DNA of 11,351 bases from the NCBI GenBank assembly GCA_050050615.1, contig JASFTV010000091.1, positions 1 through 11,351 of the forward strand, read 5' to 3'. This document shows, one piece after another, positions 1 to 6,327 of this stretch. The notes beneath the pieces were generated by a model that searched no databases, was not told the DNA's origin, and saw nothing but the letters and a program-made list of their open reading frames with translations. Numbering within the stretch: position 1 is the first letter of the stretch; each line of letters opens with the position of its first letter. This DNA is from JASFTV01 sp050050615 (GTDB taxonomy: Bacteria > Desulfobacterota > DSM-4660 > Desulfatiglandales > HGW-15). A program made the translations under genes and the position numbers.

Positions 1-1346
1 ACCTTCGAATGCCCTTTGGAGACCCGAAGAAAATCAGGCAGACCCTCCCCTATGAGATTGAAACCATGGTTCCTTTTCCCATCGATGATTTGGTGGTGGA
101 CTTCACCGTTCTTGATCGGGCCGAGCATAGTGACATCCTGGCTGCTTCCGTCAACAAGGCGCTCGTCAGTGAATACCTAAGCCGACTTCAGCCCTACGGC
201 ATAGATCCGGAGGTGCTGGACATCCGATGTGTCCCCACTGTCTCGTGGCTCTTAAAGCAGGAAGGGACACCCGCCAATGGGCTCTTCCTCGATGTGGGCG
301 GGAAGAAAAACACGATGATTCTCTATATTAAGGGGCGCATTGCGTTAATACGCACCTTTTCCTCTGATGGCTCAGGTCCTGGCCAGCCCCCCTCGGATGC
401 CACAAAGCGAGATCGTCTTGGCATGCCCAGTCCTGAGGGGATTGAATCCTCTTTGAAGGCGTTTTGTGCGATGATTCAAAATACCGTCCATGCCTTTGGA
501 TGGCAAAGGGCTATGGTGATTCGCCCTGAAAAGGTTTCCTTTACCGGACCTTGGGCCCTTTATCCGGACACGGGGAACTTTCTGGATCAGTTCCTGGGGA
601 TGCCGGCTGAACAGCTCAATCTGCGCCGGGACAAGAGGGTACACATGGACAAGAACATCGCCAAGGTTTGGGATCCTGCCATGATGGACCATGCCCTGGC
701 CCTGGCCCTGCGGGACGATAGGCGTGTTCGAGGCTTCAACTTCAGGAAAGACGAATTTGAGGTTAAGAAACAAGTATTGGGGCCCAAAAAGGAGCTTCGA
801 AAGGCAGCCGTTTTCCTTGCCGTTGTTCTCGCCTTCCTGGCTTTTGACTTGGGGGTGGATTACACGCTTCTGAAAAAAAGATATACTGTCCTTGATCAAA
901 AGATAACGGAGGTATTTAAGAAAACATTCCCCGAAGTGACGAAGATTGTCGATCCGGTTCAGCAGATGAGGGTGAAAATCAATGAAATGAAAAAGTCAGC
1001 GCTCCTGCTGCCGGGAATGCATACGGACGAAAAGGTGATTGACCTGCTAAAGGATATTTCCCAGCGGGTCCCAAAAGGGACGGATGTGCACGTGACTCGG
1101 ATTGTGGTTGACCCAGATACGGTTCAGATCAGCGGGGATACCGATACATTCAACACCGTGGACAACTTAAAGAGCGGGCTGGAGCCCTCATCCTATTTTA
1201 GTAATGTGACGATTACTTCAGCCAACCTTGACAGAAAGGGAAAGCGGGTTCAGTTTGATCTAAAGCTTCAAAGGAGAAAGCGTGAATTGTATTCCAAACC
1301 GTTTGAATTGGATGCAAGGCAAATCAAAGAAAGAAGGTCATTGTAG
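1..1346 (+). CDS. gspL: Type II secretion inner-membrane platform protein GspL, 5'-truncated by the window edge
   Basis: GspL recruits the ATPase GspE to the inner membrane and pairs with GspM. The reading frame is open to the left edge (codons for L-R precede the first ATG at 9). That ATG lies inside the segment that in PilM/GspL proteins follows the actin-like core start, so the true start is upstream and roughly 80-100 residues are missing (estimate from family length). Counting from the ATG at 9, the cytoplasmic actin-like part includes LPYEIETMVPFPIDDLVVDF and the LDVGGKKNTMILY strand. One membrane segment lies at about 266-287. A periplasmic ferredoxin-like domain follows (about 330-425), ending in basic residues. 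The gspM start follows after 3 bases, so the two are translated together. A PilM-PilN fusion of a type IV pilus is the alternative, but the gspM/N/C context argues for GspL. Confidence 0.87.
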   Translation, partial: LRMPFGDPKKIRQTLPYEIETMVPFPIDDLVVDFTVLDRAEHSDILAASVNKALVSEYLSRLQPYGIDPEVLDIRCVPTVSWLLKQEGTPANGLFLDVGGKKNTMILYIKGRIALIRTFSSDGSGPGQPPSDATKRDRLGMPSPEGIESSLKAFCAMIQNTVHAFGWQRAMVIRPEKVSFTGPWALYPDTGNFLDQFLGMPAEQLNLRRDKRVHMDKNIAKVWDPAMMDHALALALRDDRRVRGFNFRKDEFEVKKQVLGPKKELRKAAVFLAVVLAFLAFDLGVDYTLLKKRYTVLDQKITEVFKKTFPEVTKIVDPVQQMRVKINEMKKSALLLPGMHTDEKVIDLLKDISQRVPKGTDVHVTRIVVDPDTVQISGDTDTFNTVDNLKSGLEPSSYFSNVTITSANLDRKGKRVQFDLKLQRRKRELYSKPFELDARQIKERRSL

Positions 1347-1349
1347 GCC

Positions 1350-1865
1350 GTGAAGCTCGCAAAAAGAGAGAGATATTTTGTAATGATCGCGGGTTGCTTC
1401 ATCGCTCTCTTTATTGTCATCCAGTACCTCATCGCTCCCTTTTTCGAAAAGAGGGAGCGTCTTCAAAAGGGCATCAAGGCGAAAGAGGCAGGTCTGGCTG
1501 AGATCGTGAGGTTGAGCACGGAGTACAGGAGCGTTAAGAGCGGCTCGCAGGGTATGCAGAAGCTCCTTACCGACCGCGAAAAGGGGTTCACGCTCTTCGC
1601 CTTTTTGGAAAGGGCGGCCGGAGAGACGGGCGTCAAGGAGCGCATCAAGTACATGAAGCCCTCATCGTCGAAGGGCACCGGTCCATATAAGGAATCCATG
1701 GTGGAGATGAAACTGGAGGGCATCACCCTGAATCAATTGGCTGGGTACCTCTATAGGGTGGAATCGCCTGAGAAGGCGATCGTGATCAAAAGGATTTCAA
1801 TCAAAGAGAATGTTCGGGAGGCTGGCTCCCTGGAGGCGGTTCTTCAGGCGGTGACCTATGACTAG
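1350..1865 (+). CDS. gspM: Type II secretion inner-membrane protein GspM
   Basis: GspM stabilises GspL in the inner-membrane platform. The 171-residue product has the family layout: a short basic N-terminus (MKLAKRERY), one membrane segment at about 9-29, a charged helical stretch at about 33-75, and a small periplasmic ferredoxin-like domain containing the strand KAIVIKRISIKE near the C-terminus. Length fits GspM. The start is GTG, 3 bases after the gspL stop, with GAAGG at 1333-1337 as a ribosome site about 12 bases upstream. Sequence conservation in GspM is low, so the call rests on size, topology and position directly after gspL. Confidence 0.82.
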   Translation: MKLAKRERYFVMIAGCFIALFIVIQYLIAPFFEKRERLQKGIKAKEAGLAEIVRLSTEYRSVKSGSQGMQKLLTDREKGFTLFAFLERAAGETGVKERIKYMKPSSSKGTGPYKESMVEMKLEGITLNQLAGYLYRVESPEKAIVIKRISIKENVREAGSLEAVLQAVTYD

Positions 1866-1954
1866 ATCAAGGGGTTGCGAAAAACCTGATCAAAGCCTAA
1901 CATAAGTTTCTTGGTCACACTTTAGCCTTTCGAAATGGATTGATGATGGCGTTG

Positions 1955-1983
1955 GTCATGGGGGTCTCTTTTCAAAAACGAAG
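1955..1983 (+). repeat. Solo 29-base copy of the palindromic-element end, next to the gspN ribosome site
   Basis: The 29 bases starting GTCATGGGGGTCTC and ending CAAAAACGAAG match 10792-10820 at 27 of 29 positions. They match the reverse complement of 10970-10998 at 27 of 29. No partner arm is seen in the 124-base gap between gspM and gspN, so this is a single end rather than a whole element. Its last bases run directly into the gspN ribosome site AAGGAGAGG (1981-1989). Confidence 0.8.
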
Positions 1984-1989
1984 GAGAGG
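1981..1989 (+). promoter_or_regulatory. Ribosome binding site of gspN
   Basis: AAGGAGAGG directly precedes the ATG at 1990. The AAGGAG core (1981-1986) is 3 bases from the start codon, which is close but usable. It is the strongest Shine-Dalgarno match in the left half of the window, and its first three bases belong to the repeat at 1955-1983. Confidence 0.55.
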
Positions 1990-2874
1990 ATGAAAAAGCA
2001 CAGGAAATGGCTCGGATATGTTTTGTATGGTCTGCTGCTGAGCGCTGCGCTTCTGTATTACCTTTTTCCTTCTGATGCTCTAAGAGATTATTTGCAAGCG
2101 TCTGTGGAAGGGGTGGATCCGCGGCTCAGTCTCTCCATTGAGAAACTGTCTCCTTCTTTCAATGCAGGCGTGAAGCTTCTCAAGGCGGAACTTTCCCATA
2201 GAGAGCTTCCCGGTGGGGTGCTTTTTAGGGCAGAACGTCTTCTGATCAGGCCCAAGATATGGTCTCTGCTGCGTGGAAAACGAACGTTTCTTTTTAGAGC
2301 GTTCGCCCACAAAGGGGAACTGAAGGGTTATGCAGAGTTTGCTGAGAACAGCCTGGCAGGGCCCTTTACATTATCCCTCCAATTGAGGGATATCCAGATC
2401 GAGGAGCTTGAAGATCTTCGGGATCTGCTCGGCCGCCGGGTTCAAGGAGGTCTCAGCGGGACCGTTTCCCTCAGTGGAAAATACGATGCGCTCATAGACG
2501 GTCATGGAGAAGCAGATCTGAGATTGGCCAAGGGCAGCGTGGAACTCCTTGAGCCCATCCTCGGCTTGCAGTCCGTTGAGTTTGAAGACCTTTGGGTGAA
2601 AGTGCTTCTCAAGAACCGGAAAATGGAGCTGGCTCAAGCGGCGTTGAGGGGCCCGAATATGACGGGGAGACTGACGGGCACGGTGGTGCTTCGGGAAGAG
2701 TTTTCGAAAAGTCGTCTTGATCTCAAAGGAACGATTGAGCCCCTTGGGGACCTGTATAGAACCTTGGCAGGCAGATCTTCGGGCATGAAGTTTTTGACCC
2801 AACGTCTCAAAGGGGGAAAACTCTCCTTTGTTATTCAAGGTGCCATTGAGAGGCCCAGAATCAGATTCATATGA
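1990..2874 (+). CDS. gspN: Type II secretion system protein GspN (delta-proteobacterial/leptospiral type)
   Basis: The 294-residue product has a basic N-terminus (MKKHRKW), one membrane anchor at about 9-26 (YVLYGLLLSAALLYYLF), and then a long periplasmic region of repeated amphipathic beta strands. Examples are FEDLWVKVLLKNRKMELAQ and GRLTGTVVLR. This AsmA-like strand pattern is typical of the GspN family found in delta-proteobacterial and Leptospira T2SS clusters. The exact role of GspN is not established; it is dispensable in some systems. The stop overlaps the gspC start as ATGA (2871-2874), so the two are translationally coupled. The ATG at 1990 is chosen because of the strong ribosome site in front of it. 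Confidence 0.82.
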   Translation: MKKHRKWLGYVLYGLLLSAALLYYLFPSDALRDYLQASVEGVDPRLSLSIEKLSPSFNAGVKLLKAELSHRELPGGVLFRAERLLIRPKIWSLLRGKRTFLFRAFAHKGELKGYAEFAENSLAGPFTLSLQLRDIQIEELEDLRDLLGRRVQGGLSGTVSLSGKYDALIDGHGEADLRLAKGSVELLEPILGLQSVEFEDLWVKVLLKNRKMELAQAALRGPNMTGRLTGTVVLREEFSKSRLDLKGTIEPLGDLYRTLAGRSSGMKFLTQRLKGGKLSFVIQGAIERPRIRFI

Positions 2875-3716
2875 CAAAGCTCTACTACAGCTTATTTAAC
2901 CTTCTGGCTCTGACCGTGGTTATTTATGCGGGGGTTGATGCCTTCTACAGAATCGTCCGGGCTGAGCTCATGCAGGTCAAAGAGGAAAAGATCGTCATGG
3001 AGCGCATCCCGCATTCCGAAAGATACAAGAATCCACCCCTAAGCCAATACCGGGTGATCAACGACAGGAATCTCTTTGGTCTTCCCGAAAAGCCGCCTGA
3101 AGCACTTAAGACGCCAGAGATTGAATCGCTTGAACCCACTTCTTTGAAAATTGCCCTGTTAGGGACAGTGGCAGGGGACCCCGAAAGCGCTGTAGCGGTA
3201 ATCAGAGAAACGAATCGAAACAAAGACGGGCTTTATAGAATAGGAGACAGCGTCCAGAATGCCATCGTCAAGATGATCTTGAGAGGAAAGGTCATTTTGA
3301 AGGTTGGCGATAGGGATGAAATCCTCACCATGGAAGAGTCTTCCTCAGAAAGGCGAAAGGGCGGAGTGCCCTCAAGGCCCTCTGAACCTTTAGCAGAGGG
3401 TATGATCACCCTCAACCGCTCTGAACTGGAGAGCTCCCTTCAGAATGTGAACACCCTATTGTCGCAAGTACGGATCAGGCCATATTTCAGAGACGGCAAA
3501 GCGGAGGGGTTGGCCATCCACAGGATAAGAAGAGGCTCAATTTTTTCGAAATTGGGTTTGCGCAATGGGGACATCGTCCAGGGCGTCGATGGCCGTTCGA
3601 TTCAGAGCCCTGCCGATATTATTTCTGTTTACAAGAAACTGGAATCAGGATCACCGATTTCGCTCAAGATAAAGCGAAGAGGTCGGGAGAAAACCTTAAG
3701 ATACGTATTTGAATAG
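2871..3716 (+). CDS. gspC: Type II secretion system protein GspC (HR domain plus PDZ domain)
   Basis: GspC connects the inner-membrane platform with the N0 domain of the secretin and helps select substrates. The 281-residue protein has an N-terminal membrane segment at about 5-25 (LYYSLFNLLALTVVIYAGV) and a linker. An HR domain at about 60-155 carries the hallmark start RVINDRNLFGLPE and the strands LKIALLGTVAGDPESAVAVI and YRIGDSVQNA. A PDZ domain lies at about 195-281 (GSIFSKLGLRNGDIVQGVDG), ending at YVFE. It overlaps the end of gspN by 4 bases. The last codons abut the exeA start region. Presence of the PDZ domain, rather than a coiled coil, follows the Aeromonas/Vibrio type. Confidence 0.92.
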   Translation: MTKLYYSLFNLLALTVVIYAGVDAFYRIVRAELMQVKEEKIVMERIPHSERYKNPPLSQYRVINDRNLFGLPEKPPEALKTPEIESLEPTSLKIALLGTVAGDPESAVAVIRETNRNKDGLYRIGDSVQNAIVKMILRGKVILKVGDRDEILTMEESSSERRKGGVPSRPSEPLAEGMITLNRSELESSLQNVNTLLSQVRIRPYFRDGKAEGLAIHRIRRGSIFSKLGLRNGDIVQGVDGRSIQSPADIISVYKKLESGSPISLKIKRRGREKTLRYVFE

Positions 3717-3720
3717 GGCG

Positions 3721-5289
3721 ATGTATACTACTTTTTTTGGATTGAGTGAAAATCCGTTCAATCTAACCCCGGATCCCCGATACCTCTTTCTGAGTCCTTA
3801 CCATAAAGAGGCTCTCGACCATCTTCTGTACGGGATCAACGAAAGAAAGGGCTTTATCACGATTACAGGCGGGATCGGCACCGGGAAGACCACCCTGTGC
3901 CGAGCGCTCCTGAGCCATTTGGATGGGTCCACAAAGAGCGCTCTTATATTCAATGCCTTCATCTCCGACATGGAGCTTCTAAAGACCATCAATCAGGAAT
4001 TCGGCATTGACATGGGTTCAGGCCCGAGAAGCAAAAAGGACTATATTGATACCCTGAACGGATTCCTGATTGAGACGTTTAGCCAAGGAGGCAACGCAGT
4101 CCTTCTAATCGATGAAGCCCAAAATCTTTCTCATAACGTGCTTGAGCAGATCCGGATGCTCTCCAATCTGGAAACAGAAAGGGAGAAATTGCTCCAGATC
4201 GTGCTTGTGGGGCAATCCGAGTTAAAGGAACTGCTTGCAGCACCCGCCATACGACAGCTCGATGAACGGATCACGGTCCGATACGAGCTGAAACCTCTGG
4301 ACTCCAAGGATATCCAGGGATATGTGGCACACCGTTTGGTGATCGCCGGAGGTATGGGGAACCTGAGGTTCACGAAAGGTGCCTTCAGGAAAGTATACAG
4401 CTATTCAAAAGGGAATCCGAGGCGGATCAACGCTGTCTGCGACCGAGCTCTGCTTATTGCCTATGCCAGGGAAAAACATACCATCACCAAAGACATGGCT
4501 GGGAGCGCTGTCCAGGAACTCCATGGCAATGGGACGAGGGAGCCGCTTGTCAAGGACTGGTCGTGGAGAAACTTTCTTTCCTTTTCTTTGCTCTTGTTTT
4601 TGTTGATTTTGGTCGCTGGATTTGCTGGGTGGAGTTCAAAAGAAAACATACTGGGGATTTTTTCAGAGGAGGAAAAGAAGGTTCAGGTGGAAAGGGTGGT
4701 TAAGGCGAGCATTCCTCCACCAAAGCCCACAAAGAAAGAGGCATCTCTGTTTTTGGATGAAGAGACCAGCCTTGCAGCCCTATTCGGTCTTTTTAGGAAG
4801 CGGGTAGAGCAGAAGGGGCAGGGGGTCCACCTGGATGAGCCGCTTACACTGGTTTCGTTCGATGTGGACCCGGAGTACTATGTCATGTTCAGAAAACCTT
4901 TCCGAATTAATCTGTCCGGGCCCGTCGAAAAAACGCCACACTACCTCTTGATTCGAGAGGTCACGAAGGAGGGGGCGATTGCCCAAGACACAGAAGGGAA
5001 AAGTCGCAAGGTATCCAGGGATTTCATTCTCAACCATTGGGGTCAAAAGGTCTCGTGTGTCTATCCCCTTGAAAACAAGTACCTCCATCTAAGCAAAGGC
5101 ATGAGTACCCCTGAGGTTTCATGGGTTCAAAGGGTGCTCATTGAAAGAGGTTATCTCGTCGAGGAGACAGGGACTTATGATGAGAAAACATTGCAGGCAG
5201 TGCTAAAGTTCCAGCGGAACCTCGGCTTGAGTGCCGATGGTATTGTGGGACCTCAGACCATGTCCCTGTTGTTTCAGGTGGCGGACTGA
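3721..5289 (+). CDS. exeA: ExeA/GspA-type AAA ATPase with C-terminal peptidoglycan-binding domain
   Basis: ExeA-family proteins help the secretin multimerise by acting on or binding peptidoglycan. The 522-residue product begins MYTTFFGLSENPFNLTPDP, the usual family start. The ATG at 3721 is therefore preferred over the in-frame TTG at 3709, which overlaps the gspC stop. Order of parts: AAA ATPase with Walker A GGIGTGKTT (50-58) and Walker B VLLIDEA with D131-E132; membrane segment about 285-304; a periplasmic region resembling the inactive C39-peptidase-like fold of ExeA (about 345-450); and a peptidoglycan_binding_1 domain about 461-519 (VLKFQRNLGLSADGIVGPQT). The peptidase-like region has one cysteine, at the distal end, so catalysis is unlikely. 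It sits between gspC and a GspB-like gene, matching an ExeA-ExeB pair. Confidence 0.92.
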   Translation: MYTTFFGLSENPFNLTPDPRYLFLSPYHKEALDHLLYGINERKGFITITGGIGTGKTTLCRALLSHLDGSTKSALIFNAFISDMELLKTINQEFGIDMGSGPRSKKDYIDTLNGFLIETFSQGGNAVLLIDEAQNLSHNVLEQIRMLSNLETEREKLLQIVLVGQSELKELLAAPAIRQLDERITVRYELKPLDSKDIQGYVAHRLVIAGGMGNLRFTKGAFRKVYSYSKGNPRRINAVCDRALLIAYAREKHTITKDMAGSAVQELHGNGTREPLVKDWSWRNFLSFSLLLFLLILVAGFAGWSSKENILGIFSEEEKKVQVERVVKASIPPPKPTKKEASLFLDEETSLAALFGLFRKRVEQKGQGVHLDEPLTLVSFDVDPEYYVMFRKPFRINLSGPVEKTPHYLLIREVTKEGAIAQDTEGKSRKVSRDFILNHWGQKVSCVYPLENKYLHLSKGMSTPEVSWVQRVLIERGYLVEETGTYDEKTLQAVLKFQRNLGLSADGIVGPQTMSLLFQVAD

Positions 5290-5368
5290 GACAGTTTGCT
5301 GGTGTCTTCTTGGATGTGTTGCCGGGTTGAAACACGAAGATGAAAGAGATTGAGGATCGGACTTTTCA

Positions 5369-6037
5369 ATGAGCCATATCAATGAAGCCTTGAAAAAGGC
5401 CCAAAAGCAAAGAGATGCCCGTTCCCTGACATACGGCGGTATCGCTACGGCCCTACGAAAAGAAGGGGCACCCTTAGGCAAGAGGGTCTTTCTGGGCGCT
5501 TTGTCCGTTATCGGGCTCGTTCTACTTGCGCTTATCTCTTTTTCATGGTTGGATTTATCACCCACACAGATTCAGACAGTATCTGAAAACGAGCCTCCGA
5601 AGCCTGCGCCAGCGACCCGACCCAAAGCCGTAAAGGATGCGCAGGCATTTTATGACAAGGCCAAGCATTTACATCGGATAGGACGCCTGGAAAAGGCGAG
5701 GATGTTGTATCAAGAAACACTCAGAACGGATCCGGGTCACGTGGATGCGTTAAATAATCTAGGCGTGCTCTATTTACATAATAAAGACTTTCGTGCCGCC
5801 CAAGCGAACTTTGAGAAGGCGATCCGCCTGAGACCTAGATCTGTGGACCCTTATTACAATCTGGCATGCCTTTATTCTTTGAAGGGCGAACTGGGACAGG
5901 GCCTGGCGCATCTAGAAAAGGCTGTTTCTCTGGATGGTATGGCCAAGGAATGGGCAAGAAAGGACAGGGATCTGGGAAACCTGCGCAAGATGCCTGAGTT
6001 TGAAGCGATCGTGGGAGGAATGAAGCAGGGGAAATAA
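5369..6037 (+). CDS. GspB/ExeB-like inner-membrane protein with periplasmic TPR repeats
   Basis: The 222-residue product starts MSHINEALKKAQKQRDARS, which resembles the conserved cytoplasmic N-terminus of GspB/ExeB proteins (MSYILxALKKAxxxR, from memory). A membrane segment follows at about 40-61, then a proline-rich linker at about 75-86 (EPPKPAPATRP). Three TPR units lie at about 92-125, 126-159 and 160-193, for example ALNNLGVLYLHNKDFRAAQANF. The usual GspB periplasmic domain is not apparent; the TPRs stand in its place. Its position directly after exeA supports an ExeB-like role in secretin assembly, which is an inference. GAGG at 5352-5355 is a somewhat distant ribosome site. Some annotations would just say tetratricopeptide repeat protein. 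Confidence 0.8.
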   Translation: MSHINEALKKAQKQRDARSLTYGGIATALRKEGAPLGKRVFLGALSVIGLVLLALISFSWLDLSPTQIQTVSENEPPKPAPATRPKAVKDAQAFYDKAKHLHRIGRLEKARMLYQETLRTDPGHVDALNNLGVLYLHNKDFRAAQANFEKAIRLRPRSVDPYYNLACLYSLKGELGQGLAHLEKAVSLDGMAKEWARKDRDLGNLRKMPEFEAIVGGMKQGK

Positions 6038-6327
6038 CATGGCGCACTGGCGTGATGGCGTCATGCTCTGATGGGCCAATGGGATCTTTTTTGAGATATC
6101 GCCTTGAGGGGAGAGGCCATCCCCGCACCGCCAAAAACCCTGGCCCAGACCTGGCACTAACCGAGATATTTTGCCTGGTCAAATTGCCTCATAGCAGAGA
6201 GACAATTGACGGGCTCGTGCTATCGCGCCAGGGCGGGCTTGACATTAATCCGCCCTCGGCGGATGAATGTTAAGATCTTTGCCTATGAAGACGGCTAGAG
6301 ACATATTGCAGGAGGGCAGGCCAATAT
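6038..6327 (+). other. 290-base gap before gspD with no convincing gene
   Basis: This is the longest non-coding stretch inside the operon. A 73-codon frame at 6052-6273 lacks a ribosome site, resembles nothing recognised and runs through the hairpin at 6239-6273, so it is not called. The right part holds competing hairpins (6227-6273) and the gspD ribosome site GGAGGG (6311-6316). A TTGACA hexamer at 6239-6244 has no good -10 box at 16-18 bases; the nearest candidates match 3 of 6. Whether gspD has its own promoter cannot be decided from the sequence. Confidence 0.6.
6239..6273 (+). promoter_or_regulatory. Long hairpin/dyad upstream of gspD
   Basis: ACATTAATCCGCC (6242-6254) and GGCGGATGAATGT (6258-6270) are complementary except at one position, with a three-base loop CTC. 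A G-U pair (6241/6271) and two more pairs outside extend the stem to about 16 positions. There is no T-run after it, so it is not a standard terminator. It could be an operator (it covers a TTGACA hexamer), an RNA processing or stability hairpin, or part of an attenuator, since AGGGCGG at 6230-6236 can compete for the same bases. Confidence 0.6.

Noticed and set aside
372..899. 175-codon minus-strand frame opposite gspL
   Set aside because: It is opposite a clear GspL coding region, and its product has no recognisable features.
1865..1891. Hairpin GATCA/TGATC after gspM as a terminator
   Set aside because: It has only about seven pairs with a bulge and no T-run; gspN to gspE appear to belong to the same unit.
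3709..3720. TTG start for exeA giving four extra residues
   Set aside because: ExeA proteins begin with M-Y-x-x-F-F-G-L, which fits ATG 3721, and no ribosome site serves the TTG.
6152..6174. Possible sigma-54 promoter (TGGCAC followed by TTGC)
   Set aside because: The GG and GC dinucleotides are 18 bases apart, whereas sigma-54 promoters need 10.
6052..6273. 73-codon frame in the gap before gspD
   Set aside because: No ribosome site, no recognisable family, and it is built partly from the hairpin sequence; it is explained by chance in a 290-base gap.
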